NCBI RefSeq assembly: GCF_006542355.1
Contig: NZ_CP038141.1
Span: forward strand, 777,001-841,000
DNA: 64,000 nucleotides
Reading direction: 5' to 3'
From: Swingsia samuiensis
Lineage (GTDB): Bacteria > Pseudomonadota > Alphaproteobacteria > Acetobacterales > Acetobacteraceae
Notes under the pieces: model-generated
What the model was told of the DNA's origin: nothing
Databases searched by the model: none
The model's input: the letters and a program-made list of their open reading frames with translations, nothing else
Shown: one piece after another, positions 53,127 to 61,817 of the stretch
Layout: each line of letters begins with the position of its first letter
How positions within the stretch are numbered: position 1 is the stretch's first letter
Position numbers and translations under genes: made by a program

Positions 53127-54035
53127 TTAGAATATACCCGTATTAAAATTGACAAACTGTCTGTTTTTTATTTCATCAACACCTGAAACTGCATGATATA
53201 CACTTTCATTTTTTCTAAAATTGTATTTTTTTTCTTTTTTTGTATATAGTTTTTTGTGAATTTTGTTTTCTGCTTCTTCAAATTTATCTTTATTTGTTTG
53301 TTTTTCGAAATATTTAGGAACAGGGCTATTTTTATTAATTTCTAATGGTTTTAATTTTTGTTTTTTCAATACTTTAGAAAAAAGAGTTCCTTTCTGAGAG
53401 GGGATTGGGGTTATGTTATCTGTAAAAGCTAACATATTCCTCTGCTTCGAAATTATCATCCTTTTCAAGCCAGAGCCACTCGGCAAAGAACGATCGCCCT
53501 TCACGCTGGAACCAACCACCAAAGAACGATCGCCCCTCACACTGGAACCAACCACCAAAGAACGATCGCCCCTCACGCTGGAACCAAACGCCAAAGAACG
53601 CTCACCCCTCACGCTAGAACCAACCGTCAAAGAGCGATCGCCCCTCACGCTGGAACCAAACGCCAAAGAGCGATCGTCTCTCACGCTGGAACCAACCACC
53701 AAAGAACGATCGCCCCTCACGCTGGAACCAAACGCCAAAGAACGCTCACCCCTCACGCTAGAACCAACCGTCAAAGAGCGATCGCCCCTCACGCTGGAGC
53801 CAAACGCCAAAGAACGATCGTCTCTCACGCTGGAACCGAACAGCACAGAACGATCACCTTTCATTTGTAGATTTTTATTTCTTTGAAAAATACTTGAAAA
53901 ATAACCACCTAAGACTCCCCCTTCATGTGGAGGAGTTTTTTCAAATTTTCTTATCTTGTAAAATCTTGGTATAAAACGGGAAAAGGAATCAAATTTAAAT
54001 ATTCTAATTTTTGATGTTATTTTATTCTTTACCAT
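53127..54035 (-). CDS. Unusual 302-aa repeat protein in the tape-measure position
   Basis: The frame is open for 302 codons between the tail chaperone and the gpU-like gene, where a tape-measure gene is expected. The first 55 residues are basic. The middle has eleven 12-residue repeats of the form V-R-G-D-R-S-L-x-x-G-S-S. The last 115 are Lys/Asn-rich (KKQKLKPLEINKNSP, KLYTKKEKKYNF). Two flanking phrases (TPPHEGGVLGGYF and TPIPSQKGTLF) read more like translated short repeats than protein domains. It has no coiled-coil or membrane helix like usual tape measures and is much shorter than most. The opposite strand is also open for 157 codons across the repeat because the 36-bp unit is a multiple of three. 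No family recognised. Confidence 0.55.
   Translation of the reverse strand: MVKNKITSKIRIFKFDSFSRFIPRFYKIRKFEKTPPHEGGVLGGYFSSIFQRNKNLQMKGDRSVLFGSSVRDDRSLAFGSSVRGDRSLTVGSSVRGERSLAFGSSVRGDRSLVVGSSVRDDRSLAFGSSVRGDRSLTVGSSVRGERSLAFGSSVRGDRSLVVGSSVRGDRSLVVGSSVKGDRSLPSGSGLKRMIISKQRNMLAFTDNITPIPSQKGTLFSKVLKKQKLKPLEINKNSPVPKYFEKQTNKDKFEEAENKIHKKLYTKKEKKYNFRKNESVYHAVSGVDEIKNRQFVNFNTGIF
53485..53868. repeat. 36-bp minisatellite, 10 full units plus a partial one
   Basis: Units begin AAAGAACGATCG at 53485 and every 36 bp after that, ending with a partial unit at 53845. Variants alternate in order so that units 3-6 are repeated as units 7-10, a 144-bp higher-order repeat. Most units carry CGATCG. It is a coding minisatellite, not a CRISPR array, since there are no unique spacers. 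Confidence 0.92.
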
Positions 54036-54046
54036 ACCGATAATAA

Positions 54047-54531
54047 TTATTCTTCATATCTCATTAAATCCCAGTCAAATTTATGCCCTTCCCTCTCGGC
54101 TGTAATGACACACGCAGCAACACGCCTAGGCCGAGACCATGACCGAATAATATCCCATGGCACTCCATACTTCATTAAATATAGTGTCTCTTGAAATACA
54201 GAGTGCCTACTTAGTTTTTTGCTATTATTTGATCATCCTCTTCTTGGTCATTATTCACAAATACACCCTGAAGAGCCTTAACCCCATCTTTTCCAATCTT
54301 ACGAGCAAGATTTTGAATTTCACCCTTCGTTGCAGGCATCTGTACAGGAATACCGTCAATAGCACGCACACTGCAGAGCATCTCAGCATATCCCAACCAA
54401 GCCTCTGCGGAAGCACTTGCCAACGCAGATCCTGCCGCCTCAATCAAATCCAACATATCGGCTGGGTCAATTTCTTGTATCGAAAAACGACGACCATCTG
54501 TAGTAACTACTTCGTTTGGTATCGTTTTCAT
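54047..54531 (-). CDS. Tail assembly chaperone, frameshifted long form (E-E' fusion)
   Basis: Translation of the 106-codon frame below, with a -1 slip at GC-A-AAA-AAC just before its stop, continues for 55 codons (LSRHSVFQETLYLMKYG ... FDWDLMRYEE) to the stop at 54049-54047. The extension has YLMKYGVPWDIIRSWSRPRRVAA and EREGHKFDWDLM, typical of the second half of tail chaperones (a tryptophan-rich G-T/E' tail). Slippery tail chaperones of this kind are conserved in many tailed phages and help load the tape measure. Confidence 0.82.
54211..54531 (-). CDS. Tail assembly chaperone, short form (gpE-like)
   Basis: The 106-residue acidic helical protein has DPADMLDLIEAAGSALASASAEAWLGYAEMLCSVRAIDGIPVQMP and a polar C-terminus EEDDQIIAKN. 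It lies right after the tube gene with a 4-bp overlap, the conserved place of the gpE/gp41-type chaperone. It is the in-frame product when ribosomes do not slip. Confidence 0.85.
   Translation of the reverse strand: MKTIPNEVVTTDGRRFSIQEIDPADMLDLIEAAGSALASASAEAWLGYAEMLCSVRAIDGIPVQMPATKGEIQNLARKIGKDGVKALQGVFVNNDQEEDDQIIAKN
54214..54220 (-). other. Programmed -1 frameshift site A-AAA-AAC
   Basis: On the minus strand the zero-frame codons read GCA AAA AAC TAA, a canonical X-XXY-YYZ heptamer immediately before the stop. Slipping back one base opens the 55-codon extension. The downstream sequence was not shown to form a clear pseudoknot by eye. Confidence 0.85.
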
Positions 54532-54953
54532 GAAATTTTAACCCGCGTTGATGCAAAGAACTGAATTTTCTGATGGATCATATGATCTGCTTGCCACGTA
54601 TCGTTTTGCAGATTTACAGAAACATTATTATATTCCCAAGTACTCGTCGTTCCATCCGCTTCCGTAATGTATTGGTAAATAATACCACTCCCGATAATAC
54701 CTGCATTCCAATATGACGTTTCTATCGCAGCAATCAGATTATCTAAAGCAGCATTTGCTCGAGCAATCTGAAATGATCCTCGCCAGCCGTTGGGAACATT
54801 AAATTCTAAAGGTGTCCCATTCAAAGGGTTAGCGCGTAAAGCTTGTGTTTCCTGCGATGCAACAAAAGATGTCACATCCCGAATATCAATTCTTTGCCCA
54901 TTCCACAAAAAAGTAATGCGACAATCTCTGCCAATGCTATACGGTTTAGCCAT
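54528..54953 (-). CDS. Phage tail tube protein
   Basis: The 141-residue protein has ITFLWNGQRIDIRDVTSFVASQETQALRANPLNGTPLEFNVPNGWRGSFQIARANAALDNLI and STWEYNNVSVNLQNDTWQADHMIHQKIQFFAS, the beta-barrel pattern of contractile-tail tube proteins. It sits 2 bp after the sheath gene and before the chaperone, as in P2 and Mu. Confidence 0.8.
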   Translation of the reverse strand: MAKPYSIGRDCRITFLWNGQRIDIRDVTSFVASQETQALRANPLNGTPLEFNVPNGWRGSFQIARANAALDNLIAAIETSYWNAGIIGSGIIYQYITEADGTTSTWEYNNVSVNLQNDTWQADHMIHQKIQFFASTRVKIS

Positions 54954-54955
54954 GA

Positions 54956-56437
54956 TTAAATATTACCTTTTGACGTAAATACACGCACAGAGGATCCCCC
55001 CTGTAAATTAATAACGAATTTTTCATTAATCCCTTGGTATCGTACTGCTACATCAGCCTGTACATACCCCAACGCAGTACGCGATTGTGGATTGTTTGAT
55101 GCATCACAGACAACACTATACGGGAGACTATTATTTTCTATCCCTAAAACCCCTTGGGATAATAAAGCCGATAAAAAACCCAACAATGTCGATCGAATAT
55201 CAGCAAAAAGTGTATCATTAATAACATGACCAACATACACTCCCATACCGCTTGCTAACGATACAGCCAGATAATTAGTCATTTTAGTATAGTTATCACC
55301 ATTCACTACAGAATTATCTGAAGTATTATGGCCACACCTTACAGCCCAGTAACTCCCTCCTGGTGCCGGATTACAAATAACATCCATTCCAGACGTAAAA
55401 AGTGCTGATAATTCCGCCGAAGAATACACAGAAGTACTTCCCGACAAGCCCGCTTTTTGCGTTCCAATAATCCCTGAAAGAGGTTTATTTAAACTTGATT
55501 GCTCAGGAGATAATGTTGCAAGTAAACCACCAACAAACGCTTGGGGACTTAACAAAATAACCCCGAAATCACTGTCGTTATACCAGACCCAATCCCCAAA
55601 CATGAGTTTCAAAGCTGTACTGCTCAACCCGAGTGCCATTTTAGCCGAAACAGCATGAGACACGGTATCTGCTGAAGGGCCAGAAGCAATCATATAAATA
55701 TTTTCATTCTGCCCAAATGCGGCTTGATCCGCATAAGATAAGCTATCTGTTAGCCCATGCAGAAACGCCACAGAACAGCCTTGTCCCTTTAAAGCATACA
55801 TCCCCGTCATCTGAGGGCCATCACTTCCAAGGAATTGACGCGTCGATGGCCTTCCTCCATCTTTCCCCCCAGATAATATCCATTGCCCGGTCGCCAAGCT
55901 TGGCACAGTCTCTAACAAGTTGATCGTAATTAATGCCGATAAATCCTGTTGAACCGCCTGCTGAATATCCTCCCAAGTCTTTCCAGAATACACCATGCTC
56001 CCCAAGACTAGGTGAGAAACAACCAAATCATATCCTGTCATCGTTTGTTCAACGATAAGCTGAATATTATTCCCCTCTGTACCCGTCCACTTTGCTTGAA
56101 TATTCACATCATCTGCCATCACAGATGCAACTGTATCCGTCCCATCCGTTACGCGAACAGCACAAAATGATGTTGCCCCTTGCATAGCAGCAACATTCAA
56201 AGCAACCCCAACATCCGTGACCACATTTTGCTTTGAACCAAATGCAGCCAAATAATCTGCATTGCTACCCAAAACAACCGGATGGCCCACAGGCCCCCAT
56301 CCAGCAGTACCCACAATCCCTAGCTTTGATGAATTTCCTCCTGTAATTAAATCCTGAGGCTGTGATATCTGTATATAAACATCAGGAACAGATAAAGCAG
56401 TCGTATTTAGTTTTCCAGATTGATAGATTAAGGCCAT
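54956..56437 (-). CDS. Phage tail sheath protein
   Basis: The 493-residue protein has the sheath N-terminal pattern SVPDVYIQISQPQ and SKLGIVGTAGWGPVGHPVVLGSNADYLAAFG. The C-terminal fold has RTALGYVQADVAVRYQGINEKFVINLQGGSSV, where the last strand joins the next subunit. It contracts to drive the tube through the envelope. It precedes the tube gene and follows a 317-residue structural gene. Confidence 0.9.
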   Translation of the reverse strand: MALIYQSGKLNTTALSVPDVYIQISQPQDLITGGNSSKLGIVGTAGWGPVGHPVVLGSNADYLAAFGSKQNVVTDVGVALNVAAMQGATSFCAVRVTDGTDTVASVMADDVNIQAKWTGTEGNNIQLIVEQTMTGYDLVVSHLVLGSMVYSGKTWEDIQQAVQQDLSALITINLLETVPSLATGQWILSGGKDGGRPSTRQFLGSDGPQMTGMYALKGQGCSVAFLHGLTDSLSYADQAAFGQNENIYMIASGPSADTVSHAVSAKMALGLSSTALKLMFGDWVWYNDSDFGVILLSPQAFVGGLLATLSPEQSSLNKPLSGIIGTQKAGLSGSTSVYSSAELSALFTSGMDVICNPAPGGSYWAVRCGHNTSDNSVVNGDNYTKMTNYLAVSLASGMGVYVGHVINDTLFADIRSTLLGFLSALLSQGVLGIENNSLPYSVVCDASNNPQSRTALGYVQADVAVRYQGINEKFVINLQGGSSVRVFTSKGNI

Positions 56438-56461
56438 ATTTATTTTCCAAAATTAAAACAA

Positions 56462-57415
56462 TTACTCAACAACAATTCCAAATTGATTGATTTTCATACG
56501 TCCATAAAAATCAACAACGTCTTTCTGAACATTGATAGAATGTAAAATATTCAGCGCATTTTTACTTATATTTAAATATTTTTCGTCTAACCTAAGATGG
56601 TCTTCCGACTGGTTAAATACATCAGCACCCCACAACACTTCTGCAGACCACTCAATTTTCACAATATCAAAAATCAAATCATATAAATAATCACGCCTAA
56701 AAATATGCTGGTTTTGCATGTTATCAACATCTTCAATCCCAACAAATTTTAATTGTGCTTCGCGCCCATCAAGCGTTTTAATCCAATCTTGATCAGCCAT
56801 TGCGACATCAATATTATTACCTAAATAATCTCGTGTAACAGTATTATTTGTCCACACTGAAACACGATATCGTACTCTTTGTCGCCTCTCCACACATTCT
56901 GATTTTCCATATCCAACAACACGTCCTTCTAAATGATGAGAGGGCCAATATAACATTGCCCCATCAGCCGAACTTCCAGGAATTAACCCTGCTAAAACTT
57001 TTACGACTGATTGCGCCGTATCTTCAGCATTTACCGCATATACATAAGGTTTTTTACGATCCTCAGAAGCCCAAATACCAATAATCCCAACGGGCTTTTC
57101 AGCAAAAGGGAAAACAACTTCAACATATTCCCCTGTAAAATTTAATATCACATTAGGATAAACACGATCCGTCACCTCCCACGACCGATAAAGCGGTGCA
57201 GAAACAACTTTATCCGCTCCGCCATCCATAGTTACGGAAACAAAATCAACTTCTTTTTGTTTATCCTGTAAGAGCAACCGATCGTTTGGCGACGGCCACC
57301 CCCTACGAATAACCGTTCTTCGCCCTGTGATAGAATCATTTCCTAACCCTTGAGGGTAAATAGCCTTTGCACACATAAAAGCTAAAGCTTGATCTCCTTC
57401 TGGAAAATCAGCCAT
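56462..57415 (-). CDS. Unidentified prophage protein between connectors and sheath (317 aa)
   Basis: No family recognised. The protein is mostly beta-type with clear segments (VYPNVILNFTGEYVEVVFPFAEKPVGIIGIWASEDRK, RRQRVRYRVSVWTNNTVTRDYLGNN) and an Asp/Asn-rich C-terminal third. It is next to the sheath gene, where head-tail joining or tail-terminator proteins lie. A neck or tail-completion role is an inference from position only. Confidence 0.6.
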   Translation of the reverse strand: MADFPEGDQALAFMCAKAIYPQGLGNDSITGRRTVIRRGWPSPNDRLLLQDKQKEVDFVSVTMDGGADKVVSAPLYRSWEVTDRVYPNVILNFTGEYVEVVFPFAEKPVGIIGIWASEDRKKPYVYAVNAEDTAQSVVKVLAGLIPGSSADGAMLYWPSHHLEGRVVGYGKSECVERRQRVRYRVSVWTNNTVTRDYLGNNIDVAMADQDWIKTLDGREAQLKFVGIEDVDNMQNQHIFRRDYLYDLIFDIVKIEWSAEVLWGADVFNQSEDHLRLDEKYLNISKNALNILHSINVQKDVVDFYGRMKINQFGIVVE

Positions 57416-57427
57416 ATACGAACCTTT

Positions 57428-58027
57428 TTAAATTTGTTGAGCAGTCATCAAGCAACGTGTTCCAAATTGAGATTTTTCAACTGTACTAATTGTATATGAA
57501 GAGCCGTCCTTCATAATAACCACCATATAGGGCTTCAAAAAATCATTACAAATATGCGGAAAATATCCTAAAAACTGCGTCGGTTTCAGTTCCCCTGGAA
57601 TACCATTCCCCACACCCTCACCCTTCCCCGTTTCAAAGATCGAAATAGGGCAGTCTGTAATGATACGTTCTCCAAAACCGTCACTTTGTTCTACACAAAC
57701 CGTTTGGTTACACACCACACACAAGAGAGGTCTATAATCATTAATGGACGCGACAAAAAATGTTTCTTTATCGCAAAGAATAATATCCCCTAATGCGATA
57801 TCATCCATATGATCCGTCAACATATACTCTGTCACATTCCCCCAAAGAGGAATGCGTGTAAAAGAAAAATCTGGTGTCATATCATGCACCATCATGATTG
57901 ATGCATACACCTCACCCATCAATGATAATGGCCCTAAAGGACGATATTGAGTCGCTTTCTTTCCCAATTGGCGCGCTATTTTCCTATGCCCATGCGCTAT
58001 TCGTAAGGCAATGTGATCATTACGCAC
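57428..58027 (-). CDS. Unidentified prophage head-tail joining protein (199 aa)
   Basis: The frame is open to 58189, but most of that would overlap the preceding 133-codon gene. An in-frame GTG at 58027 has AAAGGAG 5 nt upstream, which lies at the end of that gene, so the start is placed there. The protein has LGKKATQYRPLGPLSLMGEV, DHMDDIALGDIILCDKETFFVASINDYRPLL and GTRCLMTAQQI; no family recognised. By position a connector/neck protein. Confidence 0.65.
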   Translation of the reverse strand: MRNDHIALRIAHGHRKIARQLGKKATQYRPLGPLSLMGEVYASIMMVHDMTPDFSFTRIPLWGNVTEYMLTDHMDDIALGDIILCDKETFFVASINDYRPLLCVVCNQTVCVEQSDGFGERIITDCPISIFETGKGEGVGNGIPGELKPTQFLGYFPHICNDFLKPYMVVIMKDGSSYTISTVEKSQFGTRCLMTAQQI

Positions 58028-58037
58028 ACCCTCTCCT

Positions 58038-58439
58038 TTAAATAGAAATTTCCTGTGCCATCTGTAGTTCGCTTCCCCCTGAGACACCCAAAAAGGTACA
58101 AAAGCGTTTCCTCCATATCCAAAAGAGTTGCAGTCTATCTGACACTTCATTCTGATTGTGGAACCAACTCGCCGCTCTCTCTGTATCAAGATTATCGGAT
58201 GAGTGAGCCAAAGCTAATTCCATCGCCTCAAGTTGAGCTATATACCCACGCACTTGTTGACGCTCTGATGATGATAAATGATTCATACGCCATTCAAGAG
58301 TTCCTTCCTGCTGAAAGAAACGCCATGATCCTTGCGACGTATCGCAAGAACCAATAACTGGATATCCACAAAAACGCCGAATATCGACCTTTTCACTTTC
58401 ATTTAACTCATCTGACGATACGGATATGTGTTGTTCCAT
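58038..58439 (-). CDS. Probable head-tail connector/adaptor protein (133 aa)
   Basis: The 133-residue, mainly helical protein follows the capsid gene after 4 bp. Features are SSDELNESEKVDIRRFCGYPVIG and LSSSERQQVRGYIAQLEAMELALAHSSDNLDTERAASWFHNQNEVSDRLQLFWIWRKRFCTFLG. Small helical adaptors next to the capsid gene are typical of tailed phages. Identification is by position and helical content only. Confidence 0.6.
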   Translation of the reverse strand: MEQHISVSSDELNESEKVDIRRFCGYPVIGSCDTSQGSWRFFQQEGTLEWRMNHLSSSERQQVRGYIAQLEAMELALAHSSDNLDTERAASWFHNQNEVSDRLQLFWIWRKRFCTFLGVSGGSELQMAQEISI

Positions 58440-58443
58440 CTCT

Positions 58444-59820
58444 TCAGAAAATCATTCCTGATGCATCTGTGCCTAAACTCTCAATCACGACGCCTCGTTT
58501 AAGATAACTGTTCGTCGCGGTAGGGATCACATCCGTGCTCGCCGTTACATCCGTCGGGAGGGCAAAACCACCAATCCAATACCAAGATTGCGCAATAATC
58601 TGGCGTAATCGATCTAGCGGTTCACGCGTAACCATAGCCACACCATCCACCATTTCAATTAAAGCTCGATCAGCATCAGGAATATCGGAATGCCCTGTCA
58701 GAGCACAATCTCCTTCAATCAAAGCACCTTGCCCAAGCAACAAAGCACGATGCACAGGCCCTGCGCCCAGAGATGCTTGCTGAGGCGCCTCAGTCGTTGG
58801 AATAAAGCGTACCCCTAAAAGCTCAATCAACTGTCCCGAACGATACTCTTCCGAGCCATACGCACCACGATATAATTGCTTAAAATCATCATCTCTGAAG
58901 AGAGATAGCAATTGCAAGTCATCCAAATAACAATGATACGCCCCATTAATCATCGGAACGTTATTACGTCGTAACATGGCCACACCGGCCAATACTTGCT
59001 GAATGCCCAGCGTATCAGCCTGCTTGCCTGAAGCAGCTTGCAACCCTGCTGTTGTCAAACGACCATTAGGACGAATAACCATTGGAGCCGTCGCAGCAAC
59101 AATAGGCGAGCCAAGCTGCCCGTCCTTTACCGCCACGCTGGATGAAAACGTTAATGTGCCAGAAATACCACCCGGAGCTGTAGAAATATTCAGTATATCT
59201 CTTGTTACCTGAATAAGGGTATGAACGTTCGTCCCCACCGTCACGAGCATACCGCTACTTGAGCCAACTGGTGTCACACGACCATTAACAATAACCGTCT
59301 GAAAACCACGAATATCATCAACCTGGATCGTATCACCTTCCGCCGAAAGCTCTTTAATAATACGCGTATTACCGCCCAAATACCCCCCGACACCATTCTG
59401 TGCACCACCAAAAAGTGTATTGCGCGCAATACGATCCAAAGACTGCATCGCCTGAATACCATTGGTATTAGCATTCGCTAGGAATTGCGAAGCAATACCA
59501 ACTCCACTTGTCACCATATTTAAATCAATCGTATCACCATACTGATTGATCGATAACGTATACTGCTCAACAGACCACCCTGATGGTGTAAGGCCATTAT
59601 CAAAATTTGTATTCGTCGTCGGATTAAGCGGAACAGTTACCGGTGCCTTCAAGCTTTTTCGCGTCTTTGTTAAAGTCTCACCAATCGCGTTCGGAAAAAC
59701 CTCTCGATCGGCAACTTCTCGAAAGCCAAGGCGCGATTTCAATCCATTTTCAAACTCACGCGCCAAAAAACCTTGTTGAATAGCAGCCTGTAATTGAAGA
59801 GGAAAATTTTCAATACTCAT
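58444..59820 (-). CDS. Major capsid protein (HK97-like)
   Basis: The 458-residue protein begins NFPLQLQAAIQQGFLAREFENGLKSRLGFREVADREVFPNAIGETLTKTRK and has TPSGWSVEQYTLSINQYGDTIDLN, GIQAMQSLDRIARNTLFGGAQNG and a C-terminal GVAMVTREPLDRLRQIIAQSWYWIGGFALPTDV. Length, order after the scaffold gene and the N-arm/E-loop-like pattern support a major capsid protein of the N4gp56/P22-like or HK97 fold. Confidence 0.85.
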   Translation of the reverse strand: MSIENFPLQLQAAIQQGFLAREFENGLKSRLGFREVADREVFPNAIGETLTKTRKSLKAPVTVPLNPTTNTNFDNGLTPSGWSVEQYTLSINQYGDTIDLNMVTSGVGIASQFLANANTNGIQAMQSLDRIARNTLFGGAQNGVGGYLGGNTRIIKELSAEGDTIQVDDIRGFQTVIVNGRVTPVGSSSGMLVTVGTNVHTLIQVTRDILNISTAPGGISGTLTFSSSVAVKDGQLGSPIVAATAPMVIRPNGRLTTAGLQAASGKQADTLGIQQVLAGVAMLRRNNVPMINGAYHCYLDDLQLLSLFRDDDFKQLYRGAYGSEEYRSGQLIELLGVRFIPTTEAPQQASLGAGPVHRALLLGQGALIEGDCALTGHSDIPDADRALIEMVDGVAMVTREPLDRLRQIIAQSWYWIGGFALPTDVTASTDVIPTATNSYLKRGVVIESLGTDASGMIF

Positions 59821-59864
59821 TTTTTATACCTTTATGAAATTTATAATTAAGTTGACTAGAATAC

Positions 59865-60341
59865 TTATTTTTTTGCTAAAAACTGCCACTTTTGAGCTTC
59901 ATAATCTGCACCAGAAATACGACGCGCATCAAAAGACACAGGCTCACCAGGCTGTGGAGACGGCGCACTTACTGTCGTACCACTTTGCCGCCCACTCCCA
60001 GCGTGAGAATTAAACAAATAAGCACGTTCTTTACGCGCCCGCTCTAACACATCCTGAGCACCCATAATTACACCGTTTTCATCACGAGTGAGTGTGCTTT
60101 TATCAATCAGCTTTACTACATCTTCCGGGTTATGCGCCCCAAGCTTTATGGCCTGTGTGCGAAGCTCTGCCATAATAGCATCCTGATCACGCGCATGATT
60201 AATCTGAGCTAACTTCTCTGTATAAACTCTCTCAGTTTCCTCACGCTGCGCCAACATCTGATTAATTTCAGATTTGCTAACCTCAATCTCATGTTGCGCT
60301 TGCTTTAACTGCACACGCAGCTCTTCAACATCTTCGTCCAT
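59865..60341 (-). CDS. Scaffold protein (phage GP20-like)
   Basis: With the ATG at 60341 (AAGGA 9 nt upstream) the protein is 158 residues; the frame is open to 60404, overlapping the portal gene. It is coiled coil over residues 1-60 (EELRVQLKQAQHEIEVSKSEINQMLAQREETERVYTEKL), then AIKLGAHNPEDVVKLID. This is the capsid scaffold/minor structural GP20 pattern. It directs capsid assembly between portal and capsid genes. Confidence 0.82.
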   Translation of the reverse strand: MDEDVEELRVQLKQAQHEIEVSKSEINQMLAQREETERVYTEKLAQINHARDQDAIMAELRTQAIKLGAHNPEDVVKLIDKSTLTRDENGVIMGAQDVLERARKERAYLFNSHAGSGRQSGTTVSAPSPQPGEPVSFDARRISGADYEAQKWQFLAKK

Positions 60342-60364
60342 ACCGTCACATTCCTTTTCTTTAA

Positions 60365-61783
60365 CTAAGTCTTGTGGAATACCCATTTCTGAAGCGCATT
60401 CCATTCTTTACCGGGGTCAATATTCCCAGAGGCCGTAGCATACATTTTTGTCGCAGTTTCTCGGCTTAAAATACCATTTTCAACCGCAGTCACCAAACTC
60501 TGAACGAGAGAGTTCAACTCTGGATCTGTTGAAGCAAACCACGATGGCCATCGCAAAGACATACGGCAAAGAGGTAAGTCTTTTATAAACTGATCTCCCA
60601 GCTTCAGCCCTTGCTCCAACACATTCGAAAAACGACATGCCATTCGATAAATTGGCAGCAAACCACTTTCACCATAAGAATGGCGCAAACGATCTACCAG
60701 CCAGATTAGAGGCTGGCACATTAACTCCATAGCCTTACCCGACTGAGCCGCAGAAATCCGATCACCATGCGCCCGGTTTCCATGCAACTGCTCCAAAGCA
60801 AGCTGTCGTAACTCCCGGTAATGCGCCAAAACTGCCCCTGCCGCATTTCCATTAATTTCCAACAACTTTGCATCCCCTTCTGGTGGAAGCGTCAGCGCAG
60901 ACGCCACTCCCCCTTGATGAGCAAGTCCATTAGAAACAAAATTACCTGTCTTTAGAACAAGGGTCGGGTCAGACCCATATTTCAAGCCTCTTCCCGCTTG
61001 AGATAATAAGTAATCAGCCTCAATTACGGTATCAATTGCACGTTCAAAAGAACACTCCCCGTCAGGAACCCCTTCTCTTGAACTCCCCAGATTTTTAATC
61101 CACACGATCGGAACAAAACCTAATCCATGATGCATCGATCGTGAATTATCCTCTCTACCTCCCTCCTCCCCAACTAACCAGGGAGTAGCAATTTGACATT
61201 CCATCAAAGTCCACGTTCTTTGCCACCAAAACTGTGCACCAAATAAGTCTTCCGCAATAGAATATCCCTGCCGAACCAGATCACGGCCATAAATAATAAA
61301 CCGCTCCTCGACCTTAATCAGCTCACCACTATGCTCGTCCCAATAAGGTGTAAGATACGCTGTTTCCAATACAGATAACTTTGGTGCCCCATTAGAAACC
61401 TCAAACAAAACAGCGACAGAACCAACCGCTCCCAACGTTGCCGCCTGCATCATCAAGGATGCCAGTTTTGTTTGCTCGGCGAAAATATTCATAGCCTCTG
61501 CAACACGCTCATCACTCGCAACCAAATCAGGCCAGTGCGTATCGCCAAAAAGCAATGACACAGAGTCATCGACGACCGTTCGGCATAAATTACACCGTAC
61601 CGCAGGCCTTCGATTCGATAACGGAATATACTCCCCCGCAGCAGAACGCTCTAAAGAGAAAGGATACGGTAGAACATCATATTGTGTCCCATTCAGTACT
61701 CGCTTTAAACTCAACAACCGCAAAGCGCGTGGTGAAACTCCACTGGGCATGGGGTAACGTTGCTGTAAAGACAGCCAGTCCAT
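60365..61783 (-). CDS. Portal protein (SPP1 gp6-like)
   Basis: The 472-residue protein has NLCRTVVDDSVSLLFGDTHWPDLV, TLGAVGSVAVLFEVSNGAPKLSVLETAYLTPYWDE, ERAIDTVIEADYLLSQAGRGLKYGSDPTLVLKTG and a helical C-terminus with ENGILSRETATKMYA. This matches portal proteins of the SPP1 class. It forms the dodecameric DNA channel. Follows the large terminase gene after 34 bp. Confidence 0.9.
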   Translation of the reverse strand: MDWLSLQQRYPMPSGVSPRALRLLSLKRVLNGTQYDVLPYPFSLERSAAGEYIPLSNRRPAVRCNLCRTVVDDSVSLLFGDTHWPDLVASDERVAEAMNIFAEQTKLASLMMQAATLGAVGSVAVLFEVSNGAPKLSVLETAYLTPYWDEHSGELIKVEERFIIYGRDLVRQGYSIAEDLFGAQFWWQRTWTLMECQIATPWLVGEEGGREDNSRSMHHGLGFVPIVWIKNLGSSREGVPDGECSFERAIDTVIEADYLLSQAGRGLKYGSDPTLVLKTGNFVSNGLAHQGGVASALTLPPEGDAKLLEINGNAAGAVLAHYRELRQLALEQLHGNRAHGDRISAAQSGKAMELMCQPLIWLVDRLRHSYGESGLLPIYRMACRFSNVLEQGLKLGDQFIKDLPLCRMSLRWPSWFASTDPELNSLVQSLVTAVENGILSRETATKMYATASGNIDPGKEWNALQKWVFHKT

Positions 61784-61817
61784 AAATAATCAACCTATTT
61801 TCTTATTGAAGTGATAT

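Noticed and set aside
53485-53868. CRISPR-like array
   Set aside because: The units are contiguous variants of one 36-bp sequence without unique spacers, no cas genes are near, and the frame is open throughout.
53413-53886. Plus-strand 157-codon repeat ORF (KERSPLTLEP units)
   Set aside because: It is open because the 36-bp unit is divisible by three. It runs against the phage operon and covers only the repeat, so it was not annotated as a gene.
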